From Clostridium sp. D43t1_170807_H7 (lineage in GTDB: Bacteria > Bacillota > Clostridia > Clostridiales > Clostridiaceae): 64,000 bases of DNA. The stretch spans positions 1 to 64,000 of the forward strand of contig NZ_JADNLK010000006.1 in the NCBI RefSeq assembly GCF_015555905.1. Direction: 5' to 3'. Below, in pieces: positions 46,221 through 53,864 of the stretch (position 1 is its first letter; each line of letters starts with the position of its first letter). A model generated the notes under the pieces. It was not told where the DNA came from. It searched no databases and was given only the letters and a program-made list of their open reading frames with translations. A program made the translations under genes and the position numbers.

Positions 46221-46270
46221 AAAAGTGCTATAAAGTTTGAAAATATCAAGCTTTATAGCACTTTTACTAT
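46221..46270 (+). terminator. Strong terminator, 20-bp stem
   Basis: The stem AAAAGTGCTATAAAGTTTGA with TCAAGCTTTATAGCACTTTT (one G-U) has an AAATA loop. It follows the helicase gene and ends only six bases before the start of the next small frame. Confidence 0.92.
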
Positions 46271-46276
46271 ACTCGT

Positions 46277-46549
46277 ATGGATGATGAAAAGTTAAGAGAA
46301 TTAATAGATGAAATAAGATCTTGTAGATTTACTAAAGATAAGATTACTATAATTCATAATGAAGTTAAAAGCTTAGATGATTTAGTACAGATTTTAAATA
46401 ATTGTATTTGGGAAGATGAACTAGGGGAGTTAGTTAATAATCTTACTAAATATGAGATTGAAGTATTGAAATATTATTTAGTTAATAGAAATGATGATAA
46501 TCTTTCTAATACAGGTTGGGAAGAAAGGTTTATATTGCATATAAGGTAA
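46277..46549 (+). CDS. 90-residue hypothetical protein without a ribosome binding site
   Basis: A helical, acidic small protein (MDDEKLRELIDEIRSCRF, then LTKYEIEVLKYYLVNR). Its amphipathic pattern looks like a genuine protein. The start ATG follows immediately after a terminator hairpin and has no Shine-Dalgarno sequence, so expression is doubtful. It may have lost its 5' region. The family is not recognised. Confidence 0.45.
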   Translation: MDDEKLRELIDEIRSCRFTKDKITIIHNEVKSLDDLVQILNNCIWEDELGELVNNLTKYEIEVLKYYLVNRNDDNLSNTGWEERFILHIR

Positions 46550-46675
46550 ATAATAAAAAAATATATTCTAAGACTGATTTCGACAAATAAAACAAGAAAA
46601 AATTATTATAATTTATAAGAACAGATAAAATAAAGCAAATTATAATTATAAATAAGAGGGGGAAGAGGAAGTAAA

Positions 46676-47092
46676 ATGAATAGGTTAGAAAAACTAATGA
46701 AATTAGCAAATGAAGCAGTAGAATTAATTAAGGAATTTAGAGAAGAAGCTGAAATATTAGGAACAAATCCTTTAAGAGCAATAAGTATAAAAGCTGATGG
46801 AGAGATAATTGAAGTAGATGATGACTTTGAAGGTATAAAGGAGTATTCAATTAATAAAATAAGTTCAATATTTGAACTTGAAATGAGGGGATATGGGCCT
46901 TGTACAGCTGGATTTTATGAAGCTGTTAGTTTAGCAGAGGCAGATTTAGAATATGATTTTAAAAGATATTCTAAGAAAGAGTTTAAAGAATATGTTGGAA
47001 ATTTAAAATATGCAGAATATAGATGTGAAGCTATATATGAAAGATTAGAAGAGATTGAAAAAGAAGCAGAAGAATTAAAAGTGGAAATATAG
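46676..47092 (+). CDS. Hypothetical helical protein
   Basis: A 138-residue acidic protein. A helical N terminus (LEKLMKLANEAVELIKEFR) is followed by a short beta pair (AISIKADGEIIEVDD). A Gly-Pro-Cys motif (MRGYGPCTAGFYEA) comes next, then a long C-terminal Glu/Lys helix. There is no signal or membrane helix. The GAGGGGGAAGAGG purine stretch is a strong ribosome binding site. It is not recognised. A small regulatory or structural protein is possible. Confidence 0.65.
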   Translation: MNRLEKLMKLANEAVELIKEFREEAEILGTNPLRAISIKADGEIIEVDDDFEGIKEYSINKISSIFELEMRGYGPCTAGFYEAVSLAEADLEYDFKRYSKKEFKEYVGNLKYAEYRCEAIYERLEEIEKEAEELKVEI

Positions 47093-47108
47093 TTAAAAAA
47101 CAAAACAG

Positions 47109-47447
47109 TTACACACCTTGGGGATATGAAGCATAAAAAATAACACCTTTAATATTACTATTTTCACTGGCGTATTTGGCAGCCATTACTCCACCTAATG
47201 AATGTCCAGAAATTGCCCAGTTTTTAATATTAGGGTATTTTGATATTACTTCATCAGCGGCATTATAATCAAAAATAGCAAAGTTAAGTGGCATAGGAGT
47301 TATAATGACTTCATAGCCAGCTTGAGCGATTTTATTAGCAAGTGGTGCATAGGCTTCAGGCTCTACTTTAGCTCCAGGATATATTATTAATCCTGTTGTT
47401 GCAGTTATATTCTTTGGAGTAAATGTTATAAAGTTATCTATTTTCAC
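47109..47447 (-). pseudogene. Partial duplicate of the alpha/beta hydrolase at 48241
   Basis: The 112 codons are nearly identical to residues of about 55-160 of the intact hydrolase (NFITFTP, LIIYPGAKVEPE, GYEVIITPMPLNFAIFD, ISGHSLGGVMAAKYAS, VIFYASYPQG). The membrane anchor, the catalytic Asp and the catalytic His parts are missing. It keeps the TTGAGGTGA ribosome binding region of the parent, and its 3' end runs into sequence matching the parent's terminator (CTGNTTTGTTTTTTAAC). Two internal deletions in a tandem copy therefore explain it. The GTG start lies inside the old ribosome binding site. Confidence 0.85.
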
Positions 47448-47639
47448 CTCAAGTTTTTTCTTAAATAACTATCATATGTTTTTATTTATATAATGTCAAT
47501 AGTTTATTAAGTGGTAATTCTAAGATGAATATTTAGATTTAATTAAGAAATTAAGTATGGAAATTTTATAAATTGTTTAAGAAAATAGAGCTTTAGGTTA
47601 TAATAAAAGAAATGAAGAAAGGTAGTAAGGAGAGGTAAA

Positions 47640-48188
47640 ATGGATATTATTAAGGATTATATATACTCTGAAGAAGACTTTGAAGAAATTCAAAAAAACT
47701 TCAATGGTAAAGCAGAATTTGATAATGGTTCAATATTTCTAACTTCAAGTACATCTATTGAACATAATAGAATAAAGAGAAAAATATTAGCTAAATTAGA
47801 TAGCTTCTTTAATGGATCAAAATGTGAACCTTTTGATGAACAAATAGAAGTAATATTTCAAAATAAAGATGAATTATATAAATATAAACCAGATATTTTT
47901 GTTATGTGTGAGAATGCTACTAGAAAAGGTGAAAGTTTTACTTCAGTTCCCAAAATTATATTTGAAGTAGTTTCTAAGAGTACTGCATCTCATGATTATA
48001 TAACTAAACTTGCAGTATATCAAAAGTTTAAGGTAGAAGAATATAATATTGTAGAGCAAAGTGGTAAGATTATACAATATTCGTTGGTAGATAACCAATA
48101 TGTTATTGCAGATGTATATAAAAATGATGATGAGTATGTAAGTACTGTTTTTAGTGATTTAAAAATAGGTCTAAAAAAAATATATTAA
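47640..48188 (+). CDS. Uma2 family protein
   Basis: A 182-residue protein of complete Uma2 length. It has YSEEDFEEIQKNFNGKAEF at the start, SSTSIEHNRIKRKIL (the ASxxH-like helix), YKPDIFVMC (Asp) and PKIIFEVVSKSTASHDYITK (Glu and Lys of a PD-(D/E)xK-like site). It ends with the usual beta strands. A nuclease role is predicted from the fold; the target is unknown. AAGGAGAGGT is a strong ribosome binding site. It lies between the deleted and the intact hydrolase copies, transcribed against both. Confidence 0.88.
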   Translation: MDIIKDYIYSEEDFEEIQKNFNGKAEFDNGSIFLTSSTSIEHNRIKRKILAKLDSFFNGSKCEPFDEQIEVIFQNKDELYKYKPDIFVMCENATRKGESFTSVPKIIFEVVSKSTASHDYITKLAVYQKFKVEEYNIVEQSGKIIQYSLVDNQYVIADVYKNDDEYVSTVFSDLKIGLKKIY

Positions 48189-48198
48189 TGTTAAAAAA

Positions 48199-48240
48199 CA
48201 AACCAGTTGCAAAGAAATATTTCACAACTGGTTTATTATA
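48199..48240. terminator. Bidirectional terminator between Uma2 and hydrolase genes
   Basis: The stem AAACCAGTTG with CAACTGGTTT has a 15-base loop and A/T tracts on both sides. A remnant of one arm is present after the hydrolase duplicate near 47100. Confidence 0.85.
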
Positions 48241-48987
48241 TTACTTAGAAATTTTATCTAATAATTTAATTGAAGCATCAGCAGCAATATTTGTTTGTTC
48301 ATCTGCAGATATTTCAGCAGGGTTGTCCCCAGATTGTTCACCATAGCTACCAAATTGTGCATGATTTCCACCAGTTATTTCAACAAAGGTCGTAGAAGTT
48401 GGTAAAAGATCTTTAGAGCCAATAATTTTTTCTAAATCTGCAACACCATCTAAAGAGCCATAAATTGAAGTAACTTCAATATTAGAATCTTTAAGGTCAT
48501 CACCTTGAGGATATGAAGCATAGAAAATAACACCATCAATATTATCATGTTCACTAGCATATTTAGCAGCCATTACACCACCTAAAGAGTGACCAGCAAT
48601 AGCCCAATTTTTAATGTTAGGAAATTTTGATATTACTTCATCAGCAGCATTTGCATCAAAAATAGCAAAGTTAAGAGGCATAGGAGTTATAATAACTTCA
48701 TAGCCAGCTTGGGCAATTTTATTAGCAAGTGGTGCATAGCTTTCAGGTTCAACTTTAGCTCCAGGATAGATTATTAATCCTGTTGTTGCCTCTTTATTTT
48801 GTGGAGTAAATGTTATAAAGTTATCTTCAGTTACATCTACTAATGCAGAATCTTTTAAATTAGCCATAGCTTCAGTGCTTGGCTCATAAGAGCTCATAAA
48901 GAAAGAAGCAATAAATAAAATTACAACAGCTAGTACACCTAGTATTGTAAAAGAAATTATCTTCAAAGTTTTATTTTTCCTTTTCAT
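48241..48987 (-). CDS. Membrane-anchored alpha/beta hydrolase
   Basis: A 248-residue protein with a basic start (MKRKNKTLK) and one membrane helix or uncleaved signal (about 9-30). The alpha/beta hydrolase domain follows: a strand and oxyanion region (LIIYPGAKVEP), the nucleophile elbow AGHSLGGV (about 130), an acidic turn SLDGVAD, and the catalytic-His region GGNHAQFGSYG. It probably acts outside the membrane on an ester or lipid substrate that is not known. The GAGGTGAGAT ribosome binding region is clear. A deleted copy lies 800 bases downstream. Confidence 0.88.
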   Translation of the reverse strand: MKRKNKTLKIISFTILGVLAVVILFIASFFMSSYEPSTEAMANLKDSALVDVTEDNFITFTPQNKEATTGLIIYPGAKVEPESYAPLANKIAQAGYEVIITPMPLNFAIFDANAADEVISKFPNIKNWAIAGHSLGGVMAAKYASEHDNIDGVIFYASYPQGDDLKDSNIEVTSIYGSLDGVADLEKIIGSKDLLPTSTTFVEITGGNHAQFGSYGEQSGDNPAEISADEQTNIAADASIKLLDKISK

Positions 48988-49220
48988 AATTCATCTCACC
49001 TCAAATTTTTAATAAGTATATAATATGTTTTTATTACAGTGATGTCAAAGTAGAATTTATTCAATTATTAATATAGAAAATGATTAGATTACTTTTATTT
49101 ACAATAAGGTGGAATTATATTACATAAATAGTGTATAATAAGAATTAGGGATGTTAATCCTCCGTTAGTGTAACTAATTAGTTTGTGTATATAATATTAG
49201 TTTTATCCAAAGAGGTAAAA

Positions 49221-49280
49221 ATGATACTGAAAAATTTGAGTGATATAAAAAATCATGGTCTTAAAGACCTTAACATATAA
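49221..49280 (+). other. 19-codon reading frame with ribosome binding site (possible peptide or remnant)
   Basis: The ATG at 49221 follows AGAGGT and encodes MILKNLSDIKNHGLKDLNI. The stop abuts a hairpin (49279-49305). It could be a leader peptide, or the 5' stump of a lost gene joined to the frame at 49301. No family is recognised. Confidence 0.3.
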
Positions 49281-49305
49281 GGGTTAAGAAATATGATTAA
49301 CCCTT
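49279..49305. repeat. Small hairpin
   Basis: The arms AAGGGTTAA and TTAACCCTT have a nine-base loop and are followed by an AT run. It may act as an attenuator or weak terminator after the short frame at 49221. Confidence 0.5.
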
Positions 49306-49429
49306 ATATATAGGATATGTATTAAAAAATTATTGTAGAAAATTAGGGGCTAAAACAGTAGCTAAAACAATATCTTGGTATACAGGATGGTCATTTGAAT
49401 CTGTTTTGGCTGTAGTTAAATTGCTATAA
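49301..49429 (+). pseudogene. Start-less 42-codon frame, possible bacteriocin-like remnant
   Basis: The open frame ends in GAKTVAKTISWYTGWSFES and VLAVVKLL, a hydrophobic, Gly/Trp-containing stretch like small membrane-active peptides. There is no initiation codon between the preceding stop and this part. The resemblance is only in composition. It lies 12 bases before a two-helix membrane protein, which could have been an immunity protein. Confidence 0.25.
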
Positions 49430-49441
49430 AGGGGATAAGTT

Positions 49442-49675
49442 ATGATGAAAAAATCTAAAGATATAAAAGAGATACAAGATAGAATAACTAGAGGAGTTTG
49501 TGGTGTTATGGCTATTTTTGTACTTTCTTTGTTTTTAATTTCAGGAGAAAAAACTATAATGTATTATGCTGGGATTATACTTTGTATTACAAGTATAATT
49601 GATTTTCTTATAGATATTTTATTTACTATAAAAAATAAAAGTAAAAAAAATATTAGTAGGGACGAGCATAATTGA
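49442..49675 (+). CDS. Small two-helix membrane protein
   Basis: A 77-residue protein with a charged N terminus (KKSKDIKEIQDRITRG) and two membrane helices (about 20-37 and 42-62). A basic tail follows. AAAGGGGAT lies upstream of the ATG. Small proteins of this shape often serve as bacteriocin immunity or toxin-like membrane proteins, but no family is recognised. Confidence 0.55.
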   Translation: MMKKSKDIKEIQDRITRGVCGVMAIFVLSLFLISGEKTIMYYAGIILCITSIIDFLIDILFTIKNKSKKNISRDEHN

Positions 49676-49860
49676 TCTTTTAAAAAGTGAATATTGATAT
49701 TAATAAAGTGAACTAAAAAAGGACAGGCTATCTCTATGAGGATAATAAAATGTAAAATATTAGGTCATTAAAGAACTAACTAGCTCGTTTAAGCTCGTTT
49801 AGAGAACAAATCTTATCTTCCTTTTTATTAACAATTACAGCAATAGCAACTGTGATTTCA
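49676..49860. other. Non-coding accessory DNA
   Basis: No intact gene is seen. A minus-strand frame of about 27 codons is open near 49790-49860 without a start. With the transposase remnant next to it, the region looks like insertion debris. Confidence 0.35.
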
Positions 49861-50046
49861 TTATTCTAAAATGTTACAGTTCATAACAATAAACGCTCTA
49901 GTAAGAGCGTGGTGTGAATAGCCTTTTGGTCCACGTTTTGATTCAATGAATTCAGGTATAAATGATAAATCTAAATTATCAAATATGCTTTCATAAAATT
50001 TAATTGTTGATTGTGAAGTAAATAGATCAACTATGTTAAATCTCTC
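49861..50046 (-). mobile_element. IS transposase N-terminal fragment
   Basis: The 61 codons between two stops encode ERFNIVDLFTSQSTIKFYES, then IPEFIESKRGPKGYSHHALT and RAFIVMNC. I recognise this as the N terminus of a clostridial transposase of the DDE type, remembered by pattern rather than by a search. No terminal repeats or further transposase parts remain. A 10-bp palindrome (CCTTTAAAGG) and a GCTCT/AGAGC hairpin flank it. Confidence 0.6.
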
Positions 50047-50090
50047 TTACCTTTAAAGGTGAAAAGAAACTAGGCTTAATAACATTTTCA

Positions 50091-50324
50091 ATGGTAAGCT
50101 ATAAGGGAGTTAATAGATCTGGAAATAGAGTTGAATCTGAGCCACAAATATTAATTAAGGCTAATAAAACACAACTTCATTATTTTGATATAAATAATGA
50201 ATTTAGTAGATTAGTTAATTATATTTATGATAATAAACAAAAATTAATGGATTTAGGAAGCGCATTATATTGGGCTGGTAATGAAGCTTATCATAGATAT
50301 GAAAAAAGCTTAATAACAAGATAG
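50091..50324 (+). pseudogene. Unrecognised C-terminal gene fragment
   Basis: A 77-codon frame that is open further upstream to about 50040 without a start or ribosome binding site (KGEKKLGLITFSM and onward, ending YHRYEKSLITR). The amino-acid pattern is protein-like (ILIKANKTQLHYFDINNEF), so it may be the 3' end of a gene cut by the adjacent transposase remnant. The product is unknown. Confidence 0.4.
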
Positions 50325-50498
50325 TTTTATTTATACATAATAAGTATATTTATGGATAAATATTTATAATTCAAAAGGTTAATAAGAACTATATATTATA
50401 AGATAATTTATAAAAAGATACCTATGTAAAATAATTACTTAATAAGAAAACATATACATATAAATGGGGAGTGTTATAATTTTATATGGGGTGATGGT
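50325..50498. other. AT-rich intergenic spacer
   Basis: Nothing supportable is seen beyond the likely promoter region of the next gene and its GGGGTGAT ribosome binding site near 50490. Confidence 0.4.
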
Positions 50499-51380
50499 AT
50501 GAGTATAAATAGTATAGTAGACATTAATAAATCATATGTTTACAGAAAGCATTTAAGAGAGTCATTTTTTAGTTTATTTAAGGGAGTTCTATTTTTAATT
50601 TCAATTATGGTATTAATGCTAATAGGTTTACTAAGTACTGAGAAAAATATTATTATTAGTGAAGTACTTATTTTTATAGCAATTTTTACAGCAATATTAT
50701 TTGTTGTTCTTACTGTAGAGTTAGCAGTAATGTATTTTGCTTTTATAAGAAGATTTAAAAAAATTAATGTTACTTTAAAAGAGGATTGTATAATATATAA
50801 TAATGCAAAAAAGAAAATTATAATCCCTTATGATGACATTGAAAAAATAGCATGTCCATCAATTAAGTATACTGGAGGATGGGTAAAGATAGTATATAAA
50901 GGTGGTAATATAAGATTAACAGTAGTTCTTGAGAATATAGGGGATTTCTTATATAATTTGAAAGCTATATTAGATAGTAAAGGTAAGAATGATATTTATA
51001 ATGAAAAGAAAATGTTTAGTTTCTTTAAAACAGCCTCATTTTCAGATGAAAGTTGGCAAAGACTATACGATAATGAAAAATTCCAGATATTAATGTATTA
51101 TGTAAGTTGTATTTTAACAATAATTATTTTATTCTTTAGTGATAGAACACAAAGCAATGGTATATTTATTATGGGAGGAGTACTTATTCCTGTTATAGGG
51201 TATTTATTAGCAGAAATAATAATAGGGGCTAAAGTAAAGAAAAGGATAATTGAAAATGAGTGTAAGATAAAGCCAAGAGATGTTGAGTGGGAAAATAAAA
51301 TTTTGAGAATATTTATGATAGCTAGTACATCTATATATATTTTAGCAGTTTTGATATTTAAGTTTGTTTTTCGTATATAG
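50499..51380 (+). CDS. Four-helix membrane protein with a PH-like cytoplasmic loop
   Basis: A 293-residue protein. Two membrane helices (about 28-48 and 53-80) are followed by a beta-rich cytoplasmic region (about 90-160, IIYNNAKKKIIIPYDDIEKI, GGWVKIVYKGGNIRLTVVL). This region resembles bacterial PH or YcxB-like domains. Two or three more membrane helices complete the protein, and it ends in FKFVFRI. The YcxB-like assignment is by pattern. The ribosome binding site is GGGGTGATGG. It is a single gene with a terminator. Confidence 0.7.
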   Translation: MSINSIVDINKSYVYRKHLRESFFSLFKGVLFLISIMVLMLIGLLSTEKNIIISEVLIFIAIFTAILFVVLTVELAVMYFAFIRRFKKINVTLKEDCIIYNNAKKKIIIPYDDIEKIACPSIKYTGGWVKIVYKGGNIRLTVVLENIGDFLYNLKAILDSKGKNDIYNEKKMFSFFKTASFSDESWQRLYDNEKFQILMYYVSCILTIIILFFSDRTQSNGIFIMGGVLIPVIGYLLAEIIIGAKVKKRIIENECKIKPRDVEWENKILRIFMIASTSIYILAVLIFKFVFRI

Positions 51381-51410
51381 ATAATTAAGAATTTAATATT
51401 GTAGATAAAA

Positions 51411-51437
51411 GTGAGAGCATTATGCTCTCATTTTTTT
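51411..51437 (+). terminator. Rho-independent terminator
   Basis: The short stem TGAGAGCA with TGCTCTCA is followed by seven Ts. It ends the gene at 50499. Confidence 0.9.
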
Positions 51438-51504
51438 GTATAAATATTTAAAAGAAATAAAGCTATTTACATTTGTGTTGAATTAGATAAATGTAAAATA
51501 ATGG

Positions 51505-51533
51505 TTGACAAATATTAGATGAATGTTTAATAT
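51505..51533 (+). promoter_or_regulatory. Sigma-A-type promoter of the winged-helix regulator
   Basis: A -35 TTGACA (51505-51510), a 17-base spacer and a -10 TAATAT (51528-51533). It is the best promoter match before the regulator at 51669. A GATGAAT repeat overlaps its downstream part. Confidence 0.65.
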
Positions 51534-51540
51534 TATATAT

Positions 51541-51607
51541 GATGAATATCAAATATATAGTTATTATATAAATATATGTTAATAAGGGCGATGAATATCT
51601 AATATAT
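51541..51607. repeat. Direct repeats upstream of the regulator gene
   Basis: GATGAATATCAAATATAT (51541-51558) and GATGAATATCTAATATAT (51590-51607) differ at one base and start 49 bases apart, close to five helical turns. A weaker third copy (GATGAATGTTTAATAT) begins at 51518 and overlaps the -10 box. They look like binding sites for the product of the next gene. Confidence 0.65.
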
Positions 51608-51668
51608 AAAAAATAAATATATCTGATATGAACATAGGGAGAAATGAGATTTGAAAAGAGGTATAAGA

Positions 51669-52727
51669 GTGGAACAGTTAAATGAGAAGATAAGTTTTGG
51701 TGTTAAGCCGGTAAATGAGTTTGGGATAATAGCAACGCAGTATTTTGAAGGGGAGGAACACTTTAAATTAATAAAAGAACATAATATTTCTATCGAACCA
51801 AGAATTTTTGAAATAATAAATATAATTGATAGTAAATTAAGCCCTTTTATGAAAAGTGAAAAAGAATTTTTCAAAAGAACAAAAAGTATACGTGTAGCTA
51901 TCTGGGGATTTATTGATGATTATGAAGAAGTAAATACTGTAGAAGATTATTTTAAAGTATTTGATAATTCACCTGATGAAGAGCTTTTTAATTTTATTGG
52001 AGGAGCTTTCATTGCACAATATAATAAAGAAGACAACTCAGCATGGGGAAAAGTAAAACATAGCATGACATTGATGAGAGAGTATATTAATAACCTTGAA
52101 GATATTGAAAAATCTTTAGTAGATGATATTCTTAGTCTTTTTGATTCACCACAGGAAACTAGAATGAGATTAAGATATTTAATTCACACATTTTATAGTA
52201 TTTATAAAGATTTTGAACAAGAAGTTATGGAGAGAGTTATCCTAGAAACAAAAATTCTTCAAAAAAAGTTTGAAGAAGATCCAAAGAAATTTTATGAAGA
52301 GCATTTCTTTAAAGGACTTATAGATATAACAAAAACAAAAGTTCAAATAATAGTATCCTATACATTTGTTGTTGGATGGAGTGTTAATAATAATAATCCA
52401 GAAAAATTAATATTAACCTATGGATATAAAGGAAGCGAATATCTTAAATCTAAAAATCTTACAGAACATCTTGATAAGTTTCTTAAATTAGTTAGTGATA
52501 AAACAAGACAGAAGATATTAGTAATATTATCACAGGAAGAGAGATATGCTCAATCTTTAGCAAAGGAATTGGGCTTAACCCCTGCAACAATAAATTACCA
52601 TCTTCAAAACTTTTTAATAATAGGGTTGGTGGATGTTAATGAAAGAGATAACAAAACTTATTATAAGTTAAATAAAGATATAGCAGATAAATATATAGAG
52701 TTATTGAGAACAAAATTAAATTTATAA
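51669..52727 (+). CDS. ArsR-like winged-helix transcriptional regulator
   Basis: A 352-residue protein. A long N-terminal alpha-helical region (about 1-260) of unknown fold precedes a C-terminal winged helix-turn-helix (about 270-345). The helix-turn-helix carries LVSDKTRQKILVIL, AQSLAKELGLTPATINYHLQ and a beta wing with RDNKTYYKLN. The ArsR-like DNA-binding domain is at the C terminus, with the N-terminal part presumably sensing or dimerising. A GTG start at 51669 fits GAGGT six bases upstream. A TTG at 51651 is an alternative. It precedes a broken ABC exporter that it probably controlled. Confidence 0.8.
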   Translation: MEQLNEKISFGVKPVNEFGIIATQYFEGEEHFKLIKEHNISIEPRIFEIINIIDSKLSPFMKSEKEFFKRTKSIRVAIWGFIDDYEEVNTVEDYFKVFDNSPDEELFNFIGGAFIAQYNKEDNSAWGKVKHSMTLMREYINNLEDIEKSLVDDILSLFDSPQETRMRLRYLIHTFYSIYKDFEQEVMERVILETKILQKKFEEDPKKFYEEHFFKGLIDITKTKVQIIVSYTFVVGWSVNNNNPEKLILTYGYKGSEYLKSKNLTEHLDKFLKLVSDKTRQKILVILSQEERYAQSLAKELGLTPATINYHLQNFLIIGLVDVNERDNKTYYKLNKDIADKYIELLRTKLNL

Positions 52728-52745
52728 TAAAGGAGTATTGAATTT

Positions 52746-53791
52746 ATGAGGAAGTATATTTTAAAACATAAATTGTGGCTTATAACAACAGTATTTTTTA
52801 GGAGTTTTGGAGCATTAATGCAGGTTTTTGTTTCATTATTGATTCAACAAGTAATAGATAAAGCTACAAACAAGGATATGAATGGATTTGTTAAAGTAAT
52901 TATATTTGGAATGGTCTATTTTTGTATTATGGGGATAAATGATTACTTAAATAAAACAACTCAATTTATTTACGTTAAGAAAACTTTATCCAATTTAAAA
53001 GAGGATGTGTTTAGAGGTATTTTAAGAAAAGGCTATAAAGACTTTAATAGTGAAAATACTGCAGAATATATTTCAAGCTTAACAAACGATATAAATATGC
53101 TAGAAACTAAATATATAATACCTTATCTTGAGATGATAGGTGATGTAATTATTTTTGTAACTACTGTTACAGTAATGTTATGGATAAATTTATGGATTAC
53201 ATTATTTGTATTTTTAACAGGTATAGTATTATTTTTAGTACCAGTTATTTGGGGGAAGAAAATAGAGAAAAGACAAAGGGCAGTTAGTGAGGAGTTAAGC
53301 AAATTTACTAGTAAAATAAAAGATATATTTTTAGGGTATGAGGTTATTAAGTCTTATAATATTGAAGATAATATGACAAATGAATTTTTAGCTTCAAATA
53401 ATAAAGTAGAAAATTTAAAGTTTAGATCAAATCATCTTCAAGGAATTTCAGAAGCTTTATCAGTATTTATAGGAACAACAACACAGGTTTGTGCAATAGT
53501 TATAGGTGGATATTTTTTAATTAAAGGAAGATTAACAGTTGGTACTTTATTTGCAATAGTAAATCTTGCAAATGGAATCTGTGGTCCTATTATGTGGATA
53601 GTAAAAAAATTGACAATGATTAGACTACTTTATTAAAGATTTTACTTGGATATTATAATGACTATAAGGGAGATATTTTCTTTGATGGAGAACATTATAA
53701 TGATTTAGATAACAACTCAATTTTAAATCAAATGTCAGTTATTCATCAAAATGTATATATGTTTGATTTTACATTTATTACCTTAAAGTGA
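52746..53791 (+). pseudogene. ABC exporter, membrane domain intact but ATPase domain deleted
   Basis: The first 296 codons encode a type I exporter membrane domain with six helices. It ends abruptly at IMWIVKKLTMIRLLY at 53636. In another frame just downstream is a piece of nucleotide-binding domain between Walker A and the Q-loop (LLGYYNDYKGDIFFDG, MSVIHQNVYMFDF). Walker A, signature and Walker B are gone. An internal and a terminal deletion therefore inactivated the gene. It follows the regulator by 18 bases. The ribosome binding site is AAAGGAG. Confidence 0.85.
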
Positions 53792-53864
53792 TATAATAAA
53801 ATTTACAATATTTAGGAGAATAAAGTGGTAAATAATAAATTCTTAATTTATGGAGGAGATTCTT

